Positions 55,510 through 64,000 of a DNA stretch of 64,000 nucleotides are shown piece by piece (position 1 is the first letter of the stretch; each line of letters opens with the position of its first letter). Under the pieces are notes generated by a model that saw nothing but the letters and a program-made list of their open reading frames with translations, searched no databases and was not told the origin of the DNA. The translations under genes were made by a program, and so were the position numbers. The stretch comes from Semisulcospira habei (Eukaryota; Mollusca; Gastropoda; Semisulcospiridae), in contig BTPG01000008.1 in NCBI GenBank assembly GCA_036245525.1, positions 34,302,850 to 34,366,849 on the forward strand, given 5' to 3'.

Positions 55510-55775
55510 AGTGAGTTTAGTCCTGTGACTGCCACTAAGCAAGGTGCTCTGCTATAGCGGAGCACCTTGCTTAGTGGCTGGCACAGGACCTCACTCATGT
55601 AACTTACCCGAGTCCCTCAGAACCAGGTCAGCTGCAGTTGGCTCAAGCGCAGCCCTGCTTAAGCCAACTGCAACAAATATCATCAGCCTAAGCTCTACTG
55701 CTTACTGACGGTGTTTATCCAATAAGCAAAAGGTCCTCGGGCTGTTATCAGCCCGAATACTTTGGTTCACTGTGT
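55510..55775. repeat. Three successive hairpins upstream of the X5 donor
   Basis: 55510-55598: GAGTTTAGTCCTGTGACTGC and GCCACTAAGCAAGGTGCTC / GAGCACCTTGCTTAGTGGC. 55618-55675: TGCAGTTGGCTCAAGCGCAG / TTAAGCCAACTGCA. 55728-55770: AAAGGTCCTCGGGCTGTT / AGCCCGAATACTTTGG. Confidence 0.8.
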
Positions 55776-55796
55776 ATTATTTAATTGCACGCTTAC

Positions 55797-55952
55797 CTCG
55801 ACCATGCCTTTGTAGCAGAAGCTGGGCTGGTCAGTAGCGGACTCTCCCTTCCGCTTTTTGCAAATGACGGCCTTGTCTCGGAACAGGAAGACGTGACGTT
55901 CTTTTGCTCGGCTATTCTGTGTCACCTCACTGTCCCAGGTGATAAAGTCATC
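55797..55952 (-). CDS. unc-89: X5: first half of the PH domain
   Basis: A 156-nt exon, phase 0-0, acceptor TTGGTTTTGCAG, donor GTAAGC. It encodes DDFITWDSEVTQNSRAKE, RHVFLFRDKAVICKKRKG and SATDQPSFCYKGMVE. RHVFLFRD is the typical beta-strand of RhoGEF-associated PH domains. PH domains next to DH modulate exchange activity and membrane binding. It continues in X6. Confidence 0.87.
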
Positions 55953-56194
55953 CTGCAAAACCAAACTGACACTGATCAATGTTTTCATTGAACAAACTGT
56001 TTCAGTCTGCACATAAAACTTGAGCTTAAGGTTGAAGTGCAAAAAATTCAGGAGTTGCCCTGTGAAGCCTCAAGGTTATAGAGATCAACAATGCAGATCT
56101 TGTTCTGAGCAACAATCTTTGTTTGCACAGCAACAACAAGTCTTAAAAACAGATACTCAGAAAAGTATTGAAGGGGAAAAAGTGTCACCCGTCA

Positions 56195-56400
56195 TTAACC
56201 CATTCAGTGCTGAGAAAATCTGAACATCACCCAACTGCAAGAGGATCTATGCCTTTCTTTCAGGCGCGGCGCTTTGAGTCGATTTACCCAAAAATTGAGA
56301 AAAAGCGCCTATATAATAACGGTATTATTATTATTATTATTATTATTATTCTTGCTGACACCAGGTTGAATCCATATTCCTGGAACATACAGGATTTTGG
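56195..56400. repeat. Family-C element with a SINE/LINE tail inserted in its hairpin
   Basis: TTAACCCATTCAGTGCTGAG, then AACTGCAAGAGGATCTATGC. At about 56254 the stem is interrupted by GCGCGGCGCTTTGAGTCGAT, AAAGCGCCTATATAATAACG and (TTA)n to 56350. C sequence resumes at CTTGCTGACACCAGG. Confidence 0.75.
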
Positions 56401-56404
56401 TGCT

Positions 56405-56638
56405 GACTTAGCCCATATCATACTGAGGCTAAAAGCTTCAAATTTGTACACTGCCATATGCTGGCTACATTATAGTACTCACAGATAAGGATATAGATCA
56501 ATGGCTTTAGTTCAAGGGTAGTGCCAGAAATGAGAATAGCTTGGCGCCTAGAGGCGCCAAGCTATTCTGGCACTACCCTTGAACTATTTTAGTCAAATTT
56601 ATTTCACACACTGGTGTATTCCGAATGATAAGGTTTAA
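56405..56638. repeat. Family-D element, minus orientation
   Basis: TTAGCCCATATCATACTGAG (one TTAA base mutated) to GAATGATAAGGTTTAA; full hairpin with GGCGCCTAGAGGCGCC at its tip. Confidence 0.83.
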
Positions 56639-56684
56639 CAGATTGCAGAAACACAGTCTGCATCAGCTGGCACTGAACCAGGTT

Positions 56685-56735
56685 GAAGACACCATCATTC
56701 ACCTGAATGATGGAATGTAATGAAAGGTGTCTTAT
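56685..56735. repeat. Family-G hairpin remnant
   Basis: GAAGACACCATCATTCACCT / GAATGATGGAATGTAATGA. Confidence 0.65.
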
Positions 56736-57020
56736 CAGGTTGGTCGCTCAATGCAGGTTTTGCTGTACTGATGGTACATCCTACTGATAATAGCCACATC
56801 TAAAATGTGTGAAATATAAAGAGTGCTTCTGTCTAGCTGGCCAGCTCATTTACTTTTGGTATTGTCTCAGGGGGAACAAAGGCAATAACAGACGTTCAGA
56901 GATCAAAAACAGGTAAAAATGGCATGCATTTCAACAAAAAAACAAACAGCCTGCACAAACATGCAGTGTCGCATGTTTGTCTAGGCTTTTAATCCCCTGT
57001 CTAGGCTTTTAATCCACTGT

Positions 57021-57229
57021 TTAACCTTTTCATCCTGATACACTACTGCTGGAAATAAATATGACTATGACAGTTCAAGGGTGGTGCCAGAATAGCTTGG
57101 CCTCAGGCGTCAAGCTTTCTGGTAACCACCCCTAAACTAAAAATGGTTATCTGTCTCCTAATCTGTAATGCAGACTTCACAGGAAAATGAGCAAATTGAA
57201 AAAATCAGCCACAGGATGTAATGGGTTAA
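57021..57229. repeat. Complete family-E TTAA element
   Basis: TTAACCTTTTCATCCTGATA to ACAGGATGTAATGGGTTAA, 209 bp. Hairpin tip partly deleted (AGCTTGGCCTCAGGCGTC). Confidence 0.83.
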
Positions 57230-57384
57230 GTCAAAATATGCAAAAAAAATTTGTCCCTACTACCAATTTATGACAACCAAAATTTGTGAACTTTCATGCC
57301 TGGTGAGATCTCTATGGTCTACTGGCACTTTTATGGTCTTTTTTTCAGGAAAATAAGTCCAGAAGCCAAAACTTGCTAACGTAC

Positions 57385-57645
57385 ATGTCTGGTGAGCTGT
57401 CCCAAACCGCTGACGTCCCCAGGCAGCCCCTCAATGTTCTGCAGCAGCATGTGGTGCTTCACCTGTAGTTCAATACTGGTCATCATGGCAATGGCACGCT
57501 CCAGCGATGAGCAGTCATCACCAGCCCGCGACGTGTACCTCAGGATGTCCTTCAGCAAGATCTGGTATGATGCGAGTCGCATGATCGGACACAGGAGGAG
57601 GCGTGACAGTGTTGTCTCCGAGTCGCCGATGGATCGGCTGTACTC
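57385..57645 (-). CDS. unc-89: X4: C-terminal half of the RhoGEF (DH) domain
   Basis: A 261-nt exon, phase 0-0, acceptor CTTTTACCTTTGGCAG, donor GTACGT. It encodes EYSRSIGDSETTLSRLLL, CPIMRLASYQILLKDILR and YTSRAGDDCSSLERAIAM. The segment PIMRLASYQILLKDIL matches the DH signature (P-x-QR-x-x-x-Y-x-x-L-L-x-x-L), with Met-Arg where Gln-Arg is usual. It ends GDVSGLGQLTRH and runs straight into the PH domain in X5, as in DH-PH tandems. Confidence 0.9.
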
Positions 57646-57831
57646 CTGCCAAAGGTAAAAGTCATTTGGAAAAAAAGCTTAATTTAAATACCATTGTCAT
57701 TCAGTCACTCCATTGTCTGACACTGTGTTTGGTCAGCATCTAAAAATCGCAGGGGGTTCAATGCCACAATGCCTACCTCCTAGAACCATTGACGTACCTG
57801 TAATTTTTAATCAGCTGGCAAATCTGCAATT

Positions 57832-60800
57832 AACTCCGCCATGGCCGGTCCCAAGCCCGGATGTGAAAGGATGAGGGTTGGGCGTGGGGTCAGCTGCCCC
57901 ACCCCATAAAAACACACATTGCTACAGAAACGCCAACAAGAAAACCAACAACTGACTCGGCCCTGGGAGAGGATGGACCTTCAGCTGGAGGATTTATGAT
58001 GCGGGGTGGTGAAAGCCGAAAGGAAGCCACTCAGCAGACTACCATCCTTTCGACCAGGGCAACCATCAACATCGGAACATGGAATGTGAAGACCATGTAC
58101 GAAGCAGGGAAAACAGCTCAGGTGGCAGTGGAGATGAGGAACTACCGTCTCGACGTCCTTGGCATCAGTGAGGCCAGATGGACGGGCAGCGGACAGAAGA
58201 GACTGACCACAGGAGAGAGGCTGCTGTTTTCCGGCCATGAGGAGGACAATGCACCACACACAGAGGGAGTGGCTCTCATGCTCTCCAAAACTGCGCAGAG
58301 TGCTCTCATCGGGTGGGAAGCCCATGGCCCACGCATCATCACAGCCTCGTTCAGAACACAGCAGAAGAGGATTAGCATGAACATCATCCAGTGCTATGCC
58401 CCAACCAACGACAGCGATGACGAGACCAAAGACCAGTTTTATAATAGACTGCAGACCATCGTTGGAACCCTCTCTAGAAGAGATTTCAACATCATCATGG
58501 GCGATTTCAACGCCAAGGTCGGCAGCGATAACAGGGGCTTCGAGGAGGTTATGGGGCAGCAGGGTTTGGGAGTAATGAACGATAACGGAGAGAGATTTGC
58601 AGACCTATGCGCCATAAGCAACCTTGTCATAGGCGGCACAGTCTTCCCGCACAAGCGCATCCACAAGGCGACATGGGTATCACCGGACCATTTAACGGAG
58701 AATCAGATCGACCACGTGTGCATCTTGAGAAGGTTCCGAAGATCTCTCCAGGACGTCCGAGCGAAGAGAGGAGCCGACGTTGCTTCAGACCACCACCTGA
58801 TTGTTGCCAAAATGAAACTGAAGCTGAAGAGGAACTGGACCGGCGAGACCTGTCAGCGCCAGAGGTTCAACACTACGCTGCTGAAAGATTCAGGCAAGCA
58901 TGAGGAGTACAGACTCGCCCTCTCCAACAGGTTCCAGGTTCTCCAAGAGCTTCTGGACGAAGGAACCATTGACGAGCAGTGGAGAGGGGTGAGAGACGCA
59001 GTAACTGCAGCATGCAAGGAGGTGTTGGGATACAGGAAGCACACTCACAAAGAGTGGATAACACCAATGACACTTGAGAAAGTAGTAGATAGAAAGAAGA
59101 AGAAAGCAGAAGTAAACAACAGCCGCACAAGAACAGAGAAGGCCCGCGCTCAGGAGGCATACACAACAGCCAACAAAATAGTAAAAAATAGCATCAAGGC
59201 AGACAAGAGAAATTTTGTAGAGTCACTGGCACAAGAAGCAGAGGAGGCAGCCCGACATGGAAACATGAGAGAGCTCTACAACACCACAAAAAAGCTTTCA
59301 GGGAAGTTTGCCAAGCCAGAGAGGCCAGTAAAAGATAAACAGGGAAGAGCCATCCAAGGAGAGGAGGGACAGAAGAACAGATGGAAGGAGCACTTTGAGG
59401 AGCTCTTAAATAGACCAGCTCCACAAGACCCACCAGACATTCAGGTAGCCGAGAGAGACTTGCCGATAGACTGTAGCGAGCCCACCAAGGAGGAGATCCG
59501 GAAAGCCATCAAACAGCTCAAGTCGGGCAAGGCAGCCGGACCCGACAGTATACCGGCAGAAGCTCTAAAGGCGGATACTGAAACCATAATCGAGATGCTC
59601 CACCCCCTCTTCAGGAAAATCTGGCAGAGAGAACAAGTACCAGCAGAGTGGAAGGAGGGTTACCTGGTCAAGCTGCCAAAAAATGGAGACCTCAGCAACT
59701 GTGCCAACTATAGAGGAATCACCCTACTGTCTGTCCCAGGCAAAGTCTTCAGCAGGATCCTACTCAACAGGATGAAGGACACAGTGGACCCCCAACTTCG
59801 AGATCAACAGGCGGGCTTTCGCAAGGACCGATCATGCACTGACCAGATCGCCACGCTGCGAATCATCCTGGAACAGTCGCTAGAGTGGAACTCGTCCCTC
59901 TACATCAACTTCCTTGATTACGAGAAGGCCTTCGACAGCGTCAACAGAGCCACCTTGTGGAAGTTGCTGAGACACTATGGAGTACCTGAAAAGCTCACCA
60001 ACATCATCAGGAACTCCTAAGAGGGACTGACCTGCAGAGTGATCTGTGGAAACCAGCTCACCCACGCCTTCCAAGTCCGGACAGGGGTGAGACAGGGGTG
60101 TTTGCTGTCACCGTTCCTGTTCCTTCTGGCCATCGACTGGGTCATGACGACATCCACAACACAGAAGCGAAATGGCATCCAATGGACACTTTGGACCCAA
60201 CTGGACGACCTGGACTTTGCAGATGACCTAGCCCTGCTCTCGCACACCCAACAACAGATGCAAGAAAAGACAGACGCAGTGGCAGTGAACTCCGCAAGGC
60301 TAGGCCTGAACATCCACCGTGGAAAGAGCAAGGTGCTGAAAGTCAACGCTGCCAGTGGAACGCCCATCACACTGGAAGGCGAGGCGCTAGAAGAGGTGGA
60401 GAGCTTCACCTACCTCGGCAGCATAGTCGACAAGAAGGGTGGGACGGATGCTGACGTGAAGACCAGGATAGGCAAGGCCAGGGCAGCATTTCTCCAGCTA
60501 AAGAACGTCTGGACTTCAAGAGATCTGTCAGTCGACACCAAGATCCGACTGTTCAACACCAATGTGAAACCAGTACTCCTCTATGGAGCAGAGACCTGGA
60601 GGACCACAGTGTCGACCACCAAGAAAATACAGACGTTCATCAACAACAGTCTGAGAAGGCTCCTCGGGATACGCTGGCTGGACAAAATCAGCAATGAGGA
60701 ATTGTGGCAGCGGACAAAGCAGAAGCCTGCAGAAGTGGAGCTTCAACAACGCCGCTGGAGATGGATAGGTCACACACTACGCAAGCCAGCAACCAACACC

Positions 60801-61010
60801 ACAAAGCAAGCCCTAAGATGGAACCCACAGGGAAAAAGGAAGAGAGGTCGGCCACGAAACACCTGGCGACGTGACCTGGAGACAGATGCCAAGAAGATGG
60901 GCCACACCTGGGGACAGCTGGAGAGACTCGCCCAGGACAGAGACGGCTGGAGGGACCTTGTCGGCGGCCTATGCCCCAGGGGGGGTGATGGGCGTAATCA
61001 TCATCATCAT
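57832..61010 (+). mobile_element. Apparently full-length APE-type LINE with a 13-bp target duplication
   Basis: CAAATCTGCAATT flanks the element exactly (57819-57831 and 61011-61023). A short 5' leader (~165 bp) precedes the ORF, and the 3' end is (ATC)n with no poly(A). It is antisense to the muscle gene in the X3/X4 intron. It belongs to the same general type as the LINE at 10780 (shared WNxxGDFNAKVG, RWIGH and GRPRNTWRR motifs) but is a different family. Confidence 0.9.
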
Positions 61011-61070
61011 CAAATCTGCAATTCAGTATTGCGCACGAATCTGTCCAAGGTCTTTTATCTGAAAGCTTAA
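57996..61070 (+). pseudogene. LINE endonuclease-RT frame with one in-frame stop
   Basis: A single frame is interrupted once, by TAA at 60018-60020. The first part has the complete APE endonuclease: IGTWNVKTMYEAG, ISEARWTGSGQKR, MGDFNAKVGSDNRG and VASDHHLIVAKMKL. The RT follows: KSGKAAGPDSIPAEALK, NYRGITLLSVPGKVFSRI and FLDYEKAFDSVNRA. After the stop come [18 protein letters not shown], catalytic [11 protein letters not shown], and [12 protein letters not shown] near the C-terminus. The stop sits in the RT between the palm A motif and the catalytic FADD, so a truncated product would lack RT activity. The last ~15 codons of the frame run past the element into flanking DNA. Confidence 0.88.
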
Positions 61071-61800
61071 ATCAGGGCTGTCTGGCACCTTGCATCATAA
61101 ATAAACGGAAAATGCAAAGATCAAATGGTGGTAGACGATAGTGAAATAAAAGAAATTTACCTTATTTCGGCATTACTCAAGCAGTGAGCACACTACGCAA
61201 GTGCTACACAAATGTGTCGCAATTCAAATTCTGAACCGAGACAGCTCGAAATTTTCTATTGTGCTCCATGTCAACATGTATGCTGTTTAGAAAGCAAAGT
61301 CTGTTGCCCCTCGTGCAGTAAGAGAGAAAGCGAAATAAATAAAGAAAATGTGACAGATCTATGACATTTTAGTTTTTGTTGAAAAGATTGAGTCATTGTT
61401 GAATGCGTGTCTCAGTACTGGTTGGCGAAAGACGTCAACAATATATGCTTCATGTACAAAATCAGACCTACTGTATATCCAGTCGCTTGCTACACAGTCC
61501 TGCGCTCAAAATTTAGAAGTTCTATCACTTGAACCCAGTGAGAAAAGTCCGCACTTGATTGCTACAGATTCTGAAATTTTCACTGGCTGTAAACACTGCT
61601 TGTAAACATTTGAAATTCCAGCGGCAAACATCAAGCACGTTTGCGCAACCAGGCATGGTAGCCTATGCACATAGAGTTGTGTCCCCTGTGTATTTCCTAG
61701 AAAATTCAGTCTGACGTCAGAAATATTTGGCATTTTACTCCTGACGTCAGACACATATTCAAGGTTTCAAATAGTGCGTAAATTAGACTGAATGACAATG
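61024..61800. other. Intron stretch without a gene
   Basis: No supported feature. Confidence 0.5.
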
Positions 61801-61801
61801 A

Positions 61802-61971
61802 CATTGAACCGTCTGTGTTGGGTTACTTCTCGGGTTACATCGTGGTTTGTAGTCCTCTGAAACTGATTATCAGACCGACGTGCCGAAGGCGCGTCAGTCT
61901 GATAATCATCTTCATCGGACTACAATACCACGATGTAACCCTTGAAGTAACCCAACACAGACAATTCAATG
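61802..61971. repeat. 170-bp hairpin
   Basis: GTCTGTGTTGGGTTACTTCT / GTAACCCAACACAGAC, ACATCGTGGT / ACCACGATGT, CTGATTATCAGAC / GTCTGATAATC; the tip is CGTGCCGAAGGCGCG. Confidence 0.87.
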
Positions 61972-61978
61972 CCTAATT

Positions 61979-62208
61979 GAATACTGTGTAATAGGCGATT
62001 AACTCTTAAACTCCCAGAACTAAATGACTTCCATTCTATAGAATGGAAGTCATTTAGTTTTGGGTGTTTAAGAGTTAAAACATTTCCCAAGGGAATGTTG
62101 TAATCACTTGTTACACAGTATATGCATGATGAACTTTAACTCCCTTGTGCATGCAGCCACTGGTACTGTTTACAGTACCAGTGGCTGTCTGCACAAGGGG
62201 ATTGATGC
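61979..62208. repeat. TTAA-bounded 80-bp palindrome inside another hairpin, then a family-H hairpin
   Basis: 61999-62078: TTAACTCTTAAACTCCCAGA to TTTTGGGTGTTTAAGAGTTAA, meeting at TTCTATAGAA. Outer arms AATACTGTGTAATAGG and TTGTTACACAGTATAT bracket it. 62137-62200: H stem TGTGCATGCAGCCACTGGTA / TACCAGTGGCTGTCTGCACA. Confidence 0.87.
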
Positions 62209-62344
62209 AGGGACATTTATTATAAAGAAAACAGTAAGCATTTATTGTCACACTGGTGAAGGAAGGACCAGAGCACTGCACAGGTAATTAATCAAACACT
62301 TTTGTGTACCTGCATAATCTACATATATACAGAGCATTCACAAT

Positions 62345-62640
62345 GCGGTAATAACCTTTTTGGCTGTCGCTTGCACTTTTTGTCAAGGTGACTCCTGCAG
62401 GAATCGAAAGACTTCTGAAGACAATCAACCATGATATTTCAAGGGTGGTGCCAGAAAAGCTTGGAACATAGGACTGAAATTTACAAAGTTGGGAGTTGTT
62501 CTCCAAAGACTACTGGAGACCAGTGGACCATGATAGTTCAAGGGTGGTGACAGAAAAGCTTGCCAAGCTTTTATGCACCAGCCCTAAAGTGGCATGGTCC
62601 ACCCTTAAACTGTCATGGTCAGTCCATATTTTACTGTAGT
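62345..62640. repeat. B half-copy and two A/D/E-core hairpin remnants
   Basis: 62352-62405 is a B left arm (TTTTTGTCAAGGTGACTCCT). 62415-62470 and 62525-62630 contain GATATTTCAAGGGTGGTGCC and GATAGTTCAAGGGTGGTGAC with partial right arms. Confidence 0.65.
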
Positions 62641-62782
62641 TCTTCAGGGCTAAATAGGTTAGCTTCCAATGAGAAAACGGTTTCAGCCCCTGTCCAAACA
62701 CACACACTGGTTGTCTCCCTTGATTTGCAGGAACTGGCAGCAAAAAAAAGGGAGACAACTATAGAGTGATTAACACAATTAC

Positions 62783-62875
62783 CTTGAGAAATTGCTGCGC
62801 CTCCTCCGTCTCAAGGAACACAGCTGATGATAGGTGGTCAATCCAGTATTGGATGTACATGTTGAACTTCTTCTC
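62783..62875 (-). CDS. unc-89: X3: middle of the RhoGEF (DH) domain
   Basis: A 93-nt exon, phase 0-0, acceptor TTGTTTTTCAG, donor GTAATT. It encodes EKKFNMYIQYWIDHLSSA and VFLETEEAQQFLK. The segment FNMYIQYWIDH corresponds to the DH helix with the F..Y..Y..N pattern (usual YxxYCxN), here with Trp-Ile-Asp. Confidence 0.86.
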
Positions 62876-62923
62876 CTGAAAAACAATGACAACATAAGTA
62901 AAATAAGCTGATCAGCATGTGGA

Positions 62924-63146
62924 TTAAACCTTATCATTCAGAATACACCAGTGTGTGAAATAAGTTTGACTAAAATAGCTCAAGGGTAGTGCCAAAATAG
63001 CTTGCGCCTATAGGCGCCAAACTATTCTGGCACCACCCTTGAACTAAAGCCATTGGTCTATATCCTTATCTGTAAGTACTATAATGTAGCTTGCATATGA
63101 CAGTGTACAAATTTGAACCTTTTAGCCTCAGTATGATATGGGTTAA
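62924..63146. repeat. Complete family-D TTAA element, 48 bp upstream of the X3 acceptor
   Basis: TTAAACCTTATCATTCAGAA to CAGTATGATATGGGTTAA, 223 bp, plus orientation. Confidence 0.86.
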
Positions 63147-63368
63147 TACAAAATGGAGCTGACAGAGTTATGTTCATTGTAGAGATGCATGGCGACATCT
63201 TATTAGTTCATCTTACTAATTAATGAGTTCACTCAATCCTGAAATCTACATTTTTGGCGCGTCAAAATGCAGGGTCTTGTTTATTCCGGCTGCAGTGTGT
63301 GTGTGTAACTTCTATACCACAAAACACATAGTTTTTTATTTAATGTAAGTTGTGTAAATTGTAGATAC

Positions 63369-63438
63369 CTTGATCAAGAAGGAGTCGCCAATTGTTCCAG
63401 GGTTTGCCACAGATGCCTCAATCACCCTCAGAAAGCCA
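63369..63438 (-). CDS. unc-89: X2: RhoGEF (DH) domain segment
   Basis: A 70-nt exon, acceptor CTTCAG after a short tract, donor GTATCT; phase 2 in, phase 0 out. It encodes GFLRVIEASVANPGTIGD and SFLIK. In DH domains this is the loop-helix 'FL..L...........IGDIFL', and TIGDSFLIK fits it. Confidence 0.85.
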
Positions 63439-63684
63439 CTGAAGAGGAAAAGCATGGTATTTGCAAATAATGTGTGAACAATATGGTCAAATTCTAGTGG
63501 GTGTTAACATGTGGACTTTGCAGTCCAGAAATAAATAGAATGTTGATACAAATAAATTGATGAACACTTGTAAACCCAAGGCCAAAACATCCAGTCCGTA
63601 ACCATTTTTTATAATACTCTCAGGAACTTACATCATGAAATGATTCTTGTAACTGTGAGGGTGTCAAGGAGATTCCTACAGGAA

Positions 63685-63894
63685 TTAACCCAATTTCCAC
63701 CATGGCCGCATTTCCCAAATTTTGCAAGTGTCACCTAACGACTATGTACTATTTGCAGGAGATAGATCGACCATGATAATTCAAGGGTAGTGCCAGATTA
63801 GCTTGGTGCCAAGCTAATCTGGCACTACCTTTTAATTAGTATGATCAATCCATCTCGATCTCCTGCTGTAGTGCATCAGGGCTACATAGGTTAA
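63685..63894. repeat. Family-A TTAA element, 30 bp from the X1 donor
   Basis: TTAACCCAATTTCCACCATG to GGGCTACATAGGTTAA. A B right-hand fragment (GAGATTCCTACAGGAA) directly precedes it. Confidence 0.83.
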
Positions 63895-63924
63895 AGTACT
63901 TGACATGCATCATGAATGACTTAC

Positions 63925-64000
63925 TCCTTGTGGAAATCCAGGATGTCTTGGATGTTGGAGAAGATGAGATCTCGCTTGTCCTTGAGGACGGTGGGGGTTC
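63925..64000 (-). CDS. unc-89: X1: RhoGEF (DH) domain segment, cut by the window edge
   Basis: At least 76 nt, donor GTAAGT in phase 2; the 5' part is outside the window. It encodes TPTVLKDKRDLIFSNIQDIL then DFHK. The pattern IFSNIQDILDFH is the classic DH CR1-end motif (IFxNIxxIxxFH). The upstream exons should encode the first DH helix and, if the assignment is right, an SH3 domain. Confidence 0.87.

Larger units (their letters stand above)
354..64000 (-). other. unc-89: Locus of a giant UNC-89/obscurin-like muscle protein; 22 coding exons, both gene ends outside the window
   Basis: I see 22 exons on the minus strand that join in one frame of 6,375 nt with compatible splice phases at all 21 junctions. 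The order is DH (RhoGEF), PH, acidic Ser-rich linker, Ig, a long Pro/Glu/Lys repeat, four Ig, Pro-rich linker, five FN3. In UNC-89/obscurin a DH-PH module near the N-terminus precedes long Ig arrays, and the protein organises the sarcomeric M-line and signals through Rho GTPases. Trio/kalirin also carry DH-PH and Ig/FN3 but lack tandem Ig arrays and a PEK-type region. The N-terminal part (SH3 in known members) and the C-terminal part (kinases) are not in the window, so the name rests on domain order. Introns range from 267 bp to 18.3 kb and hold every other element listed. Alternative exons in the large introns cannot be excluded. Confidence 0.82.

Noticed and set aside
1..64000. tRNA, rRNA or other structural RNA genes
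   Set aside because: Many hairpins were inspected, but none has a cloverleaf, A/B boxes or a recognised RNA core; all fit transposon-type palindromes.

Overview
The window is animal genomic DNA: spliced genes with GT-AG introns, four non-LTR retrotransposons, DNA transposons, many dinucleotide microsatellites and one 522-base assembly gap. The domain architecture of the host gene and the repeat types suggest an invertebrate, most likely a lophotrochozoan such as a mollusc. That assignment is inference; no sequence search could be run.

One gene spans the whole window on the minus strand and runs off both ends. I can place 22 coding exons, X1 (63925-64000) to X22 (354-644). They join in one continuous frame of 6,375 nt (2,125 codons), and every splice phase agrees. 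In transcript order they encode a RhoGEF (DH) domain (X1-X4), a PH domain (X5-X6), a Ser-rich acidic linker (X7-X8), an Ig domain (X8-X9), a ~690-residue Pro/Glu/Lys repeat region in one giant exon (X10), four more Ig domains (X10-X16), a Pro-rich linker (X17) and five consecutive fibronectin-III domains, one per exon (X18-X22). DH-PH upstream of Ig and FN3 arrays is the layout of the sarcomeric M-line protein UNC-89/obscurin. The SH3 and kinase domains of that family would lie outside the window.

The rest is intron, much of it transposon. Four LINEs: a 5'-truncated but nearly intact copy (10780-13556, 12-bp target duplication), a frameshifted RT/RNase H element flanked by a ~300-bp direct repeat (23794-26107), a decayed RT relic ending in a C2H2 finger (39784-41520), and an apparently complete copy with a 13-bp target duplication and one in-frame stop (57832-61010). 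A three-exon hAT-type transposase gene (ZMYM1/DUF4371-like) lies inside an element with matching ends (41962-48456). Its 5-bp target duplication is also found at a short MITE (51661-51966). A 5.15-kb element with long terminal inverted repeats (17825-22978) is the middle layer of a four-deep nest.

The most striking feature is a dense population of short snap-back palindromic elements bounded by TTAA, starting CCC and ending GGG like piggyBac ends. I group them as A (~210 bp), B (~92 bp), C (~245 bp), D (~224 bp) and E (~209 bp). A, D and E differ near their ends but share the same palindromic core (arm GTGCCAGAWTAGCTTGGCGCC in part). They repeatedly sit 15-60 bp from exon edges of the muscle gene. 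Other hairpin families without clear TTAA ends are labelled F (CCATCGGGCC core), G (ACCATCATTCAGGTGGCT core) and H (TGCATGCAGCCACYRGTAC core).
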